Below, in pieces: positions 34,944-45,261 of a DNA stretch of 64,000 nucleotides. A program made the position numbers and the translations under genes. Source of the DNA: Trebonia sp963774945 (lineage in GTDB: Bacteria; Actinomycetota; Actinomycetes; Streptosporangiales; Streptosporangiaceae); the NCBI GenBank assembly GCA_963774945.1, contig CAVZHA010000015.1, forward strand, positions 1,364,001 to 1,428,000. Direction: 5' to 3'. The notes under the pieces were generated by a model, which did not search any database, was not told the DNA's origin, and worked only from the letters and a program-made list of their open reading frames with translations. Every line of letters begins with the position of its first letter. Position 1 is the first letter of the stretch.

Positions 34944-35167
34944 AGAAACCTGGGTCCTCCATACGTCCCGTGGCGTGTCCGCCCGGCTCCTACAAGATCA
35001 TCGATACCTGCTGGATGCTGCCACATGTCGGACGGGTTCCGTCAAGTGTCGGCGTAGCCGATCCCGGAGGGACGCGAAGCGCTCTTGATTCCTCTGTGTG
35101 CCAGCGCAGCAGTTTCGCGAGTTCGGGCATATCGGCGCTGTCCGCGTGTCGCCCTTAGGGTGGCCTG
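34944..35167. other. Short gap upstream of peptidase E
   Basis: No coding signal is seen. The promoter of the peptidase E gene should lie here. Confidence 0.3.
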
Positions 35168-35842
35168 ATGAAGCTTCTCCTTACAGACTCCGGTGTCAGG
35201 AACGCAAGCATCCTGGCGGCGCTGGTCGATCTCCTGGGCAAACCGATCGCCGAGGCCAGGGCCCTGTGCATCCCTACCGCTGGATACGGGGGTCCTTACG
35301 GCGATCCGGACGGGCCATGGCGTTTCATCAGCGGGCGGTCCGGCGATCCCATGACCGAGTTGGGGTGGAAGTCGGTGGGCGCGCTGGAGCTGACCGCCCT
35401 CCCCAGCATCGACAAGGAACGCTGGGGCTCCTGGGTCCGAGAGGCAGACGCCCTGCTGGTAAACGGCGGCGACCCGCTGTACCTGTGCCACTGGATGCGG
35501 GAGTCCGGGCTGGCCGACCTCTTCCCGTCGCTGCGCGACACGGTCTACGTCGGGCTCAGCGCCGGGAGCACGGTGCTGACTCCCCGGACCGGGTATGAGT
35601 CCGCTGACTGGCAGCCGCCCGCTGGTGACGACAGCTTGCTGGGAGTCGTCGATTTCTGCATCTTCCCGCACCTCGACCTCCCGGATCGTCCGGACAAGAG
35701 CCTGGCCGAGGCGGAACGCTGGGCCGCCCGGATAAGGGGCCCGGGATACGCCATGGACGCTCAGACCGCCGTCAAGGTGACCGACGGCAGCGTCGAGGTC
35801 ATCTCTGAAGGGCACTGGAAGCTGCTCAACCCGGCAGGATGA
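35168..35842 (+). CDS. Peptidase E-like serine hydrolase (family S51)
   Basis: The 224-residue protein has the S51 fold pattern: LLLTDSGVRN at the N-terminus, CIPTAGYG, ADALLVNGGDPLYLCHWMRE, VGLSAGST with the nucleophile Ser in the elbow near residue 138, and DFCIFPHLD carrying the His. Peptidase E cleaves Asp-X dipeptides, while cyanophycinases share the fold but are longer. The length fits peptidase E. It appears monocistronic, with gaps on both sides, and is cytoplasmic (no signal peptide). Confidence 0.85.
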   Translation: MKLLLTDSGVRNASILAALVDLLGKPIAEARALCIPTAGYGGPYGDPDGPWRFISGRSGDPMTELGWKSVGALELTALPSIDKERWGSWVREADALLVNGGDPLYLCHWMRESGLADLFPSLRDTVYVGLSAGSTVLTPRTGYESADWQPPAGDDSLLGVVDFCIFPHLDLPDRPDKSLAEAERWAARIRGPGYAMDAQTAVKVTDGSVEVISEGHWKLLNPAG

Positions 35843-36134
35843 ACGTCGACGACCTTCCTGTCCCGAGGGTCTCGGTCTCCACATGGTCTCCACGAGTCCT
35901 GCACCCGGCCTCCATATGCCGTACGTCAGCTAGTGGCACCTGAAGGGGCCTCACCAGCTCACAGTCCAGTGGCTGCCTCTTAGCCGGGCCGGAATCACAG
36001 CGCCCGCAATGGCTGACCGCATCACATGGTGTGAGGTTCCAGGAATCCTGCCGGGGGCCTCATCTGAGATGGTGCGGCGTGCTTAACAGGACAAGGGCAA
36101 GCAGCTGGGTCACCGGCACAAGGAAGGGACCGAG

Positions 36135-37202
36135 ATGGCTGGAACGATCGACGACGCCCGGCTGGGTGAGTTCATGGGGCAGATGGCTGGCTACATGACC
36201 GGCGGGGCGCTGTGCTTTGGGGTGTGGCTGGGCGACGAGTTGGGCCTCTACCGCGCGCTAGCGGGTGCCGGGCCCCAAAGCGCGGGCGCCCTCGCCGACG
36301 CCACAAGCTGCAATCCGCGGCTGGTCCGGGAGTGGCTGGACGGTCAAGTCGCAGGCGGGCTGGTCGGCTACGGCCAGGCCACCGACACCTATGAGCTGTC
36401 GGCCGAAGCCGCCGCCGCCCTGGCCGATGACTCCTCGCCGGTGTTTGTGGCCCGGGGGATGAACGCCTTCGCCTCGCTGTTCATTGACCATGACAAGATT
36501 GCCGACGCGTTCCGCAGCGGCGGCGGCATCCCCTGGGGTGAGCACCACCCGCGTCTGTTCTCCGGGACCGAGTGGTTCTTCCGCACCGGCTACCGGGCCT
36601 ACCTGCCCGCCGAGTGGCTGCCCGCGTTGGATGGGGTGGACGCCAAGCTTCATTCAGGTGCCAAGGTAGCCGACGTCGGTTGCGGGCACGGCGCCTCGGC
36701 GGTGGTGATGGCACAGGCTTACCCGGCAGTCCGGGTATGGGGCTTCGACTACCACGCACCGTCAATAGAGACCGCCCGCGAGCGAGCCGCCGAGGCGGGC
36801 GTCGCCAACCGCACGACGTTCGAGGTAGCAGAGGCCAAGAACTATCCGGGCCGGTATGACCTGATCTGTTTCTTCGACTGCCTGCACGATATGGGCGATC
36901 CGGTCGGCATCGCCCGCTACGCCCGCGAGCACCTCGAAGCCGATGGCACGGTGCTGCTGGTTGAGCCGTTCGCCCTCGACGACACGGCGGCGAACCGGAC
37001 CACCAACCCGATGGCCGCCCTCTTCTATACCGTGTCATCGGCGATCTGCACCCCGAACTCGCTCGCCCAAGACGTCGCCCTGGGACTGGGCGCTCAGGCA
37101 GGCGAAGCCCGGCTCCGCGAGGTGTTCGAAGCGGCCGGGTACAGCCGGTTCCGCCGGGCCGCGGAGACCCCGATGAACCTCATCCTCGAAGCCAGGCCGT
37201 GA
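36135..37202 (+). CDS. SAM-dependent methyltransferase with winged-helix dimerisation domain
   Basis: The N-terminal 110 residues form a helical domain of the O-methyltransferase type (VWLGDELGLYRALAGAGPQS, NPRLVREWLDGQVAGGLV). A class I methyltransferase fold follows: motif I VADVGCGHGASAVVMAQ near residue 178, VWGFDYH at the end of strand 2, and DLICFFDCLHDMGD as post motif I/motif II. The substrate is probably a small molecule; proteins of this family are annotated in actinobacteria without a defined substrate. It starts about 290 bp after the peptidase E stop and is followed by a strong hairpin. Confidence 0.87.
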   Translation: MAGTIDDARLGEFMGQMAGYMTGGALCFGVWLGDELGLYRALAGAGPQSAGALADATSCNPRLVREWLDGQVAGGLVGYGQATDTYELSAEAAAALADDSSPVFVARGMNAFASLFIDHDKIADAFRSGGGIPWGEHHPRLFSGTEWFFRTGYRAYLPAEWLPALDGVDAKLHSGAKVADVGCGHGASAVVMAQAYPAVRVWGFDYHAPSIETARERAAEAGVANRTTFEVAEAKNYPGRYDLICFFDCLHDMGDPVGIARYAREHLEADGTVLLVEPFALDDTAANRTTNPMAALFYTVSSAICTPNSLAQDVALGLGAQAGEARLREVFEAAGYSRFRRAAETPMNLILEARP

Positions 37203-37282
37203 GCGGCTGGCAGGACCGTCCAGCCGTGCAAACCCGGTAACTGGACCCGCGAGGTCGCCCTGCGGCTATAGAGAAACTGGGC

Positions 37283-37312
37283 GACGGCCCGCCGGATGTC
37301 CGGCGGGCCGTC
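37283..37312. terminator. Strong GC hairpin, probably bidirectional terminator
   Basis: Perfect 13-bp arms GACGGCCCGCCGG and CCGGCGGGCCGTC enclose a 4-base loop ATGT. It sits exactly between the convergent methyltransferase and phosphoesterase genes. Confidence 0.8.
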
Positions 37313-37348
37313 GTGCTGCGATGTGTTCAGTTGTTGTTTGCAGGCTCG

Positions 37349-40196
37349 TCAGTAGGAGTCGTCCGGGCTGGGGAGGTAGGCGCCGGGCACCTGCGACGGG
37401 GAGTAGACCTTCGGGTCTCCCGGGTAGGGCACCTTCCAGCCGTGGGCCTGGTACCAGGTGTACCGGTTCATCTGCTCGAAGTTGGCGTAGTCGGGGACGG
37501 CGCCGTTGCCCGTGGTGTGCTGCGACTTCAGCCACGTCGCCCACTGCGCGGCGATCGAGGTCATGTTCGCCGGAATCGTGGTCTTGGCGATCTCCGTCTT
37601 GTTCAACGCCGCCGCCGCTGCGCCGGTCAGGCCCAGGGTGTCCAGCCCGCAGGCCGGCGCGGTGGCGATGGCCTCGGTCAGCGGGATCTGGTTAGGCACC
37701 GCGTTGAAGGGCGTGAAGTTGGGCTTCTTGGTGAAGGCGTCGTACATGGGGGTGGCGGCGGCGACCTTCTCGTTCAGCGGCTGGGCGCCGAGGATCTGCT
37801 CGATCGTCCGGACCATCGACAGCTGCGAGTAGTAGGTGTCGATGACCTTGCCGTGCACGGCATAGGGGCTGATGACCTGGATCGGGGCGCGGTGGCCGTC
37901 GACGTGGTCGGCACCGTCCTGGCTGTCGTCCTCGGCGACGAAGATGGCCGAGTCCTTCCAGTACGGGCTGTGCGAGATCGTGTCGACGATCTTGCCCAGG
38001 GCGAGGTCGTTGTCGGCGACCCCGGCTTCGGAGTCGGCCGGGCCGCCGGTGTGGTCGCTCGACAGCCAGATCATGTTGAAGTTGGCGGGACCTTTCTGCT
38101 CGAAGTTCTGCTTCCAGATCTCGTATCGGTAGATGTCCGGGATCGACAGGTCGAACGGCGGGGACAGCGGGTCGGCGATCGCGTTCAGCGACGGGATCGC
38201 CGAGCCGTAATTGCCCTTGAGGCCCGCGGCGGTCAGCTGGGCGGGGTCGCCGCCGGCCATCACGCTCTTGGTCGCGCAGTAGTACTGCTGCCAGGTACCG
38301 GACGGCTTGCCCTCCATGTACTCGAACTCGCCGTAGTTCTTGGCCGTGTTGCCTGCGGACTCGACCGCCGTCCAGATGAAGCCCGAGGCCTGGTGGCCAA
38401 GCACGTCCTCTTCGGTGTCGTAGGTGCGCTGGTACTCACCTGCGTCCGACTCGGAGTACTCGGGGTTGTCGCCCTGCATCATCCAGTTGTGGCCCTCAGA
38501 AGAGTTGGTGCCGATGTCGTACACGTTGTCGTAGTCACCGAACTGCTGTGCCAGCGCGTGCTGATTCGGCGTGGCTTTCTCGCCGAACTGGGTGAGCGTC
38601 GGGTCGCCGTTGCCCTCACCCAGGTCGCCGAGCACCTGGTCGTAGGTCCGGTTCTCCTTGATGATCAAGAACACATGCTTGATCGTGGACGGGTCACCGA
38701 TGCGCGTCGGGACCGGAACCGGATGCGCCCTGCGGTCGTCAGCCTCCTGGACGGAGCGCTTGGTCCAGCCGTTTTGCGCGAAGACCTGCACGGTGTAGCG
38801 CGCGATGTCCCGATCGCTCGGCAGGGTGAAGCGCGTCAGGGAAGCGGTCGTGCTGTGCGTGTCGTGGCCCGACACGCACGTCGTTCCCTCTCCCTTGCAG
38901 GTCGTGATGGCCGGGCCGCGCGCGTCGATGCCGCGGGTGTTGGTGACGATGATCTGGTCGCCGACGGTCGCTATGGTCGCCGGGTAGTAGTCCGTCGGCA
39001 GCAGGCCGAGGTAGCTCACCGGGTCCTCCGGCGTGCCCTCGTAGGTGTAGACCGCGACGGCGTTGGCCCGCCCCAGGGTGACCAGCAGGTGACCATCCTG
39101 AGTCATGGCGATGCTGGTCGGGCTGGTAGCCCACCGAGGACTCCGGCCACGGCTTGGTTTCAATCGTCTGCACGACCCTGTCCTTGGTCGTGTCGATGAC
39201 CGAGACGGTATCGCTGTTCGTGTTAGCGACGAACAACGCGTGGCCGCTGACGTACATCGCGGTCGGCTGCAGCTGGACAGGGACCGATCCGACCGGCGCG
39301 GACGGGTCCGCGGTGTCGATGACGCTGACCTCGCCGGTCGTCGAGGTGCCCAGGTACCCGTTGGCGGGCACCGCGGTGCCGTAGGAGTCCATGGTCGTGT
39401 CGCCGGGCCGGGCCTGGCGGCCGCCCTCGTCGCTCACGTAGAGCTTGCCGCCCACGAACTTGAGTTCGCGCGGGGCGATGCCCACGTTCCACGTCTGCTC
39501 GACCGCACCGGTGGTGGGGTTCATCGCTACGACGGTGTTCTGCCCGTTGAGCGCGGCGTACAGAGTGGACCCGTCGGGGGAGTAGGTCATCTGGCCGACC
39601 AGCGCGGAGTTGGGAGTCGGAGTCCGGGCGTTGCCAGAAAGGTGGGTGCCCACCGTCGGGAGCGGGAAGCGGGTCGGCGTGCCGAGGGTGCCGTCGGGGT
39701 TGACCGGGAACCGGGTCACGGCGTCCTGCTCCGGGAGCCACAGGAACTTGCCGTCCGGCGAGTACGTCGGGCCTTCCTGTCCGACCGTGGGATCGGAGAG
39801 GACCTCGTTGTTGGCGGGGTTGCTGCCGACCGTCCAGATGAGCTTGTACGCCTGCAGGTCGAAGATCTGCAGCACCACCGGATGGTCAGCGGTGGTCGCA
39901 GCCAGGAACCGCCCGTCCGGGCTGACCGTCGAGCCCATGAACTTGCCGAGCTGGGTGACCAGCTCATCACCGATCGGCTTGAGGATCTGGTCGTCGGAGA
40001 CCTGCAGCCCGTTCGGGTACTGCGTGCCGACCTGGTTGTCGCCGAAGCCCAGCGTCGAGCCATAGGCGGCCATTCCCCCGCCGAGGACGAGGAGTGCTGC
40101 TGAGCTGGCTACAACGATGCGGAGTCGGCGGCCGACCCATTTCGGGAAGCCGAGACGGACTTTCGAGCCTTCTCGTCGTCGTCGCTTGACTTGCAT
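37349..40196 (-). CDS. YncE-type beta-propeller/phosphoesterase fusion protein, frameshifted
   Basis: The N-terminus has a basic start and one membrane helix (LRIVVASSAALLVLGGGMAA), then YVTN-type propeller blades (FMGSTVSPDGRFLAATTADH, MTYSPDGSTLYAALNGQNTV, FVANTNSDTVSVIDTTKDRV). One base off near 39125, the frame continues TSIAMTQDGHLLVTLGRANA and enters an alkaline-phosphatase-superfamily domain: HVFLIIKENRTYDQVLGDLG, NSSEGHNWMMQGD, MIWLSSDHTGGP and IFVAEDDSQDGADHVDGHRA, where the Asp/His metal ligands are visible. About 950 residues is normal for this bifunctional architecture. It is extracellular and membrane-anchored, and lies 12 bp downstream of the ABC permease, so cotranscription is likely. 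Confidence 0.85.
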
Positions 40197-40208
40197 GCCT
40201 TGTCCGTT

Positions 40209-41573
40209 CTATGCGGGGGCGAGCAGATCGACGAGGCCGTCGAACTGCCATAGCGGGTTCGGTGCGTCCCCGTACGGGGCGCGCAGCACGAAGTAGCCGT
40301 TCACTTGATTCGGTCCGTCGCCGTCGGCCACGTACCGTCCGTTCGCGCTGACGTCAAGCTGGTAGACGGCCTGTCCGATCGCGTCGTTGACGCCAGGGAG
40401 ATGCCAGGTGACGGTGCAGCGCCAGTCGTTTCCCGGCCCGTCCTGGGCGACCAGGTCGGACCCTTTGGTGCAGGCGGCCGTGGTCCGCAGCTGGGCCGCG
40501 GTGTAACTCAGGTGGTATAGCTCCTGGCTCTGCAGCACGTAAAAGTGCCCGAACGACGTCGCCAGCGACCGCTGCAGCTTGCCGCCGTCGATCCCGGAGC
40601 CGGTGGCCCCGGTCGCCGCGGCCACCACCCCCGCGCAGAGCGCCCACACGGCCAGCAGCGGCACGATCCCCCAGGTGATCGCGCGCCGGACCGAGCCGTC
40701 GCTCGCCGGGCTGGTGAAATCGCGCCGCATGAAGATCACGTAGGCAAGCGCGGTCGCGGTGACGGCCCACGCCAGGCTGGCGGCGATGCCCGCGATGAGC
40801 GAGTGGAGCTGCGGCGGGCTGGTGAACAGGCCGTTCCAGGACAGGAACGCGAAGCTGGGCAGGGCCACCCGGACAGCGGCCGGCATCGCCAGCACCTGGG
40901 ACGCCAGCTGCATTCCGAGCCCTCCGAAGGCCGGCAGCAGCAGGGCGAACGGCGACCGCCCGAAGATGACGGAGGCGAGCAGCCCGATCGCGGCGAAGGC
41001 AAGGATCGGGGCGAGCACGCAGAGCCACGCGAGCAGGAGCTTTCCTGCGGCGTCGGCCGGCGCCAGCGGGTGGCCGTCCAGGCCGGCCAGCGGCCGGCTG
41101 CCGACCACCAGCCCGCCGACGATGCCGGAGACCGCCAGCCCGGGCACGCACAGCAGCAGGACGGTGAGGCTCGCGAGCGACTTGGCGATGAAGATCCGCC
41201 GCGGCGAGCGCACCGCCACCAGCAGGTGGCGCCAGGTGCCGAGCCGGTCCTCGGAGGAGAACACGTCACCGGCGACGACCGAGGTGAGCAGCGGGAAGAA
41301 CCAGCTGCCCGCGAAAGACAGCACCACCAGCGCCCCGGCCCAGCCGGTGGCGTGCATCTCGCGGCCGAACAGGGTGTCGGCCGGAAGCGTGCTCTGCCCG
41401 CTCACGACGACCACGGTGACCGCCGGCCCGATCCAGCACAGACCGATCAGGATGCGCACCCGCCACTGCGCCAGCTGCTTGATCAGCTCGAAGCGCAAGG
41501 CGCGCGCCACCGAGACAGGGCGGGGCGCCAGCGCGTTGCCGGGCGCGGTCGGTGCGATGGTCGTGGCCGTCAC
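40209..41573 (-). CDS. ABC-2 type transporter permease
   Basis: The 454-residue protein has an N-terminal amphipathic start (VARALRFELIKQLAQWRVRI), a first helix, an extracellular loop and five further helices in the ABC-2 arrangement, including SFAGSWFFPLLTSVVAGDVF and LLLAWLCVLAPILAFAAIGL. The C-terminal 110 residues, after AVWALCAGVVAAATG, are soluble and probably extracellular, with a Cys pair, and are unusual for this family. The start overlaps the ATPase stop as ATGA. It works with the 41570-42538 ATPase, and the downstream anchored phosphoesterase may act on the exported product. Confidence 0.87.
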   Translation of the reverse strand: MTATTIAPTAPGNALAPRPVSVARALRFELIKQLAQWRVRILIGLCWIGPAVTVVVVSGQSTLPADTLFGREMHATGWAGALVVLSFAGSWFFPLLTSVVAGDVFSSEDRLGTWRHLLVAVRSPRRIFIAKSLASLTVLLLCVPGLAVSGIVGGLVVGSRPLAGLDGHPLAPADAAGKLLLAWLCVLAPILAFAAIGLLASVIFGRSPFALLLPAFGGLGMQLASQVLAMPAAVRVALPSFAFLSWNGLFTSPPQLHSLIAGIAASLAWAVTATALAYVIFMRRDFTSPASDGSVRRAITWGIVPLLAVWALCAGVVAAATGATGSGIDGGKLQRSLATSFGHFYVLQSQELYHLSYTAAQLRTTAACTKGSDLVAQDGPGNDWRCTVTWHLPGVNDAIGQAVYQLDVSANGRYVADGDGPNQVNGYFVLRAPYGDAPNPLWQFDGLVDLLAPA

Positions 41574-42538
41574 GTGGACTCCTGCTGGTCAGCGTGCTGT
41601 TCGGTGAGGGCGAGGAACGCGGACTCGAGCGGCGAGACGACGGGCGTGAGCTCGCGCAGCGCGATGCCCGCGTGAACAAGCCGTGGCACCAGCTCATCGA
41701 GGTCGGACACCAACGCGCGCACCACGAGCACCTCGCGGTCCGGCCGCCCGATGGCGTTGTCGAGCACCTGGATCCCGTCCGTGGCGGCGGCCAGCTGGCG
41801 GGCCGCTTCGATATCGGAGGTCACCAGCCGGTAGTCGAGTTCACCATTGCGGTCGGCCAGCTTGTCCAACGGCCCGGAGAAAACGACCCGCCCGACCGCG
41901 AGAATGGTGATGTCCGAACACAGCGCCTCAAGGTCATCCATCCGGTGGCTTGAGAGCACCACAGCGGTCCCGTCCGCGGCGAGCCGGGCGAGGGTGCCAT
42001 GCACGTGTCTCTTGCCAGCCGGGTCGAGCCCGTTGGCAGGCTCGTCGAGCACGAGCAGACGCGGCCTGGTGAGAAGCGCGGCGGCGAGGCCGAGCCGCTG
42101 GCGCATTCCGAGAGAGAAGCCGCGGGCCTTGTCGTCGGCCACGTCGGTGAGCCCGACCTGCTCGAGGATGTCGTCGATGTCCGCCGTCGGAGCACCGGGC
42201 CCGCGCAGAGCGGCCAGCGCGGCGAGGTTCTTCCGCGCCGTGAGCGCGGGGTACAGGCCGGGGGCGTCGACGAAGCCCGCGACATCGTCGGGCGCAGCGA
42301 GCGCCCGCCCGAGCGACGATCCCAGCACCTCGAGGCTGCCGCGGTCGGCGACGCCGAGGCCGAGCAGAAGGCCGAGCAGCGTCGTCTTCCCCGCTCCGTT
42401 CGGCCCGACGATCCCGTGGATCTGCCCGGGCGCGACATCCAGGTCGACACCGTCGAGCGCGACGACATCACCGAAAGCCTTGGTGAGCCCGCGCGCACGC
42501 ACCGCGCAGGAACTGCTCGCAACTTCCTCAGTCCGCAC
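41570..42538 (-). CDS. ABC transporter ATP-binding protein (ABC-2 exporter type)
   Basis: It has one nucleotide-binding domain: Walker A GPNGAGKTT near residue 46, a Q-loop region at GFVDAPGLYPALTARKN, signature FSLGMRQRL, Walker B LLVLDEPANGLDP and the switch LSSHRMDDLE. A C-terminal extension of about 90 residues resembles the DUF4162-like tail of drug- or lipid-export ATPases. It is first in the operon ATPase-permease-phosphoesterase. The substrate is unknown. Confidence 0.9.
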   Translation of the reverse strand: MRTEEVASSSCAVRARGLTKAFGDVVALDGVDLDVAPGQIHGIVGPNGAGKTTLLGLLLGLGVADRGSLEVLGSSLGRALAAPDDVAGFVDAPGLYPALTARKNLAALAALRGPGAPTADIDDILEQVGLTDVADDKARGFSLGMRQRLGLAAALLTRPRLLVLDEPANGLDPAGKRHVHGTLARLAADGTAVVLSSHRMDDLEALCSDITILAVGRVVFSGPLDKLADRNGELDYRLVTSDIEAARQLAAATDGIQVLDNAIGRPDREVLVVRALVSDLDELVPRLVHAGIALRELTPVVSPLESAFLALTEQHADQQEST

Positions 42539-42748
42539 ACAGCCAACCTTCAGGACACACCTGACGTGTGGGTAGATGGTTGTTTAAGTGCGGGTAAACG
42601 TTGAGCATCTGGGTTATTTCGACCGTGCAGGCAGCGTCTGAGGTGCGGCGTAGCCTGCCAGAGTCGCGAGGGACCGTTCGACATACCGATTTTCGTCTTT
42701 GGGGGGCCGGCACCGTGGCTGCCCAGAGAACCGCCGCCGGGCCTGCGG

Positions 42749-44483
42749 CTACACGGGCGCCAGGCGGACGCTGACGACCGCCGAGCGGCCGGCCTGGACG
42801 GTGGCGAGCGCGTCCTTGAGGACCTGGGGCAGCTCGGCCGGGTCGGTCACCGTCACGCCGAAGCCCGCGCCCGCCGCCAGCGCCACCGCGGGCAGGTCCA
42901 CCGTCGGCGCCAGCGAGACCGGGAACTCGCCGGTCGCCGCGGCCACGCCGTCCGGGTGGACCTGGAGGGTGGAGAACTTGGGGCCCTGCCAGCCGCCGTT
43001 GTCGTAGATGACGGTCAGCGCCGGGGCGTCGTAGCGGCGCTGCACCCAGATCGCCGACGACGGGACGCTGAACAGGAAGGAGCCGTCGCCGACGAGGGAG
43101 ACCACCGTTCGTGACGGCTGCGCCAGCTTGGCGCCGACGGCGGCGCCGCCGGACCAGCCGAGGGCGCCGCCGCCGTGGTGCAGCACCGAACCGGGCCGGA
43201 CCGGGCGCAGGTGCTCGGCCACCGCCTTGCTGTTGGTGACCACCTCGGTCAGCACGATCGCGTCCTCGCCGTCGAGCAGCCGGCGGACGCAGGCGGTCAG
43301 GTACTCGGGGGTGATCACGTCGTCCCGCGGTTGCTCGGCCGCCTCCCGCCGGTCGAGCTCGCGCCGATGCCGCGCGGCCGCCGCGGTGCGGCGCTCCGCC
43401 ACCACCGCGTCGTCGACCAGATCGTGCTCACGGACGAAGGCGGCGATCTGCTCCACCGCGACCTTCGAGTTCGCGGCGGCGAACTGGCGGGCGGGCACGT
43501 CCCAGAGCTGCATCTGGGACTTGAGCGGGTCGATGTCGACGTAGTAGATCGCGGCGTCGGCGGCGGGCCGGTTGACCGAGGGGATCCACGGGACGTCGGA
43601 GTCGAGCACCAGGATCACGTCGGCCTCGGCCAGGACGGGGTTCTGCCCGGTGCTGTGGTACTGGAAGCCCGCGTGCAGCGGGTGGTCGTCGGGGAAGTTG
43701 ACGTGATAGGCCATCGCCTCGAGGACCGGGATGGCGAGCAGTTCGGCCAGCGCGACCAGCGACGGGACGGCGGCCGGGTCGCGTCCGAGGTATGACGTCA
43801 CGATCAGCGGGTGCCGGGCGCCGGCCAGCGCGGTCGCGATCTCGGCGGTGACCTCGGCGGTGAGCGCGGCCGGGGCGACCGGCGGGTAGCTGCGCCGCGT
43901 CGACCTGGTACGGGTCGATCCGCTCCTCCATCACCTCGCGGGCGCCGGTCAGGTAGACCGGGCCGGCGGGCTCGCTGCGGGCGATCTGCAGCGCCCGGTG
44001 CACCAGCTGCTTGACGTTCCGGCCGGTGCGCAGCTCGTTGTCGTACTTGACGTAGTTGCGGAGGATGCCGCGCTGGTCGCGGACGTCCTGGATCCACTGG
44101 ATGAACTCGGTCCGGCTGCCGGGCAGCTCGCCGTCCTGGGTGTACGGCACGGTGCCGGCGAAGACGAGCACGGGGGCGCGGCCGCGCATGGCGTTGTTGA
44201 CCATGCCGCCGATGTTCTGGGTGCCGGAGTCGACGTGCACCACGACCGCCTGCGGCTCGCCGGTCACCATGGCGTACGCGTGGGCGGCGGAGAGCGCCAC
44301 CGTCTCGTGCGGGCAGATGATCAGCGTGGGCAGCTCATCCGCGCGGCCGTCGGCCTTGGCCTGGGCGAGGGCCTCGATGAGGCCGGGATGATCGCTGCCG
44401 AGATTGGCGAAGATGTAGCTGATGCCCGCTTCGGCCAGGGCCTCAAGGAACGCGGTGCTCGTCGTGTAATAGCGCTCGGTCAC
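42749..44483 (-). CDS. Thiamine-pyrophosphate-dependent enzyme (acetolactate synthase-like), frameshifted
   Basis: The start is GTG 44483 with GGGAGG 8 bases upstream. The N-terminal PYR domain (TSTAFLEALAEAGISYIFAN, catalytic Glu in CPHETVALSAAHAYAM) runs to DPYQVDAAQ. A single-base break near 43890 then shifts the frame, and homology resumes with YPPVAPAALTAEVTAEI, a central domain, and the PP domain with GDGSFLF and DNGGW, which bind Mg-TPP. About 578 residues is a normal length. The group is often labelled thiamine pyrophosphate-requiring protein; the reaction is unknown. No small regulatory subunit is nearby, so a branched-chain acetolactate synthase role is doubtful. Confidence 0.82.
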
Positions 44484-44607
44484 CGGTGAGGCCTCCCTGG
44501 CTCGCTGCGTACCCCACCATTGTGCCGAGCCGCTCCGGGCATGAGCTAGACGTCGACCGTCCGACTTGACGGCCGCCAACTGTGCTCGGCGACAGACTGA
44601 GCTGCCC

Positions 44608-44647
44608 GGGGAGCGGGGCGGGGCCCGGGGGACGGGGCGGGGCGGGG
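44608..44647 (+). other. G-run cluster, potential G-quadruplex
   Basis: Seven runs of at least four G lie within 40 bases of the plus strand, between the GTPase gene stop and the TPP gene start. Loops are 1-3 bases. Because both flanking genes are on the minus strand, the G-rich strand is the template. Confidence 0.5.
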
Positions 44648-44672
44648 CCCCTGCGAGACAGCCCCCGCCGCG

Positions 44673-45224
44673 CTAGTACCGGCCTGCTGCCTGCATCGAC
44701 ATCGCGTGCTCGACCAGCGTCACCAGGGTGGCCTTGGTCGACTCGCGGTTGCGGGCGTCACACGGGATGACCGGGACCGTCGACGGGATCGCGAGCGCCT
44801 CGCGCACGTCGTTGGACCGGTGCGGGAACTGCCCGTGGAAACCGTTGATGCCGATGACGAACGGCAGCCCGCTCGCCTCGAAGTAGTCCACGGCCGGGAA
44901 CGAGTCGGCCAGCCGACGGGTGTCGACCAGGACCACCGCGCCGATCGCGCCCTGGATCAGGTCGTCCCACATGAACCAGAACCGGTGCTGTCCGGGGGTA
45001 CCGAACATGTAGAGCACCAGATCCTTCTCAAGGGTGATCCGGCCGAAGTCCATCGCGACGGTCGTCGTGTTCTTGTCGGGGACGTGGGACAGGTCGTCCA
45101 CGTCGGTCGAGGCCACGGTCATGACGGCCTCGGTGGTCAGCGGCGTGATCTCCGACACCGAGCCGACGAAGGTCGTCTTGCCCACGCCGAAGCCGCCCGC
45201 GACGACGATCTTCACCGAAGTCAT
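44673..45224 (-). CDS. cvnD: Conservon GTPase CvnD (Rab-like ATP/GTP-binding protein)
   Basis: From MTSVKIVVAGGFGVGKTTFV the protein shows G1 (GGFGVGKT), a G2 Thr region, G3-like LYMFGTPGQHRFWFMWDD, and INGFHGQF where NKxD would stand. It is the usual 183 residues. CvnD proteins are small GTPases that work with a membrane kinase (CvnA), a roadblock protein (CvnB) and a DUF742 protein (CvnC) in a GPCR-like signalling complex of actinomycetes. Codons upstream of 45224 are open, but homology begins here. It is the last gene of the conservon. Confidence 0.92.
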   Translation of the reverse strand: MTSVKIVVAGGFGVGKTTFVGSVSEITPLTTEAVMTVASTDVDDLSHVPDKNTTTVAMDFGRITLEKDLVLYMFGTPGQHRFWFMWDDLIQGAIGAVVLVDTRRLADSFPAVDYFEASGLPFVIGINGFHGQFPHRSNDVREALAIPSTVPVIPCDARNRESTKATLVTLVEHAMSMQAAGRY

Positions 45225-45261
45225 CGCCGAAGCGTCGCCGCCTCCGTGCGGCCGGGCGACG

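Noticed and set aside
37313..39199. Plus-strand 628-codon open frame
   Set aside because: It is exactly antisense to the phosphoesterase domain, is Val/Arg/Gly-rich and has no motif; this is a usual high-GC artefact.
44484..44672. Small genes in the G-rich gap
   Set aside because: Open frames here are only compositional; no ribosome site or motif was found.
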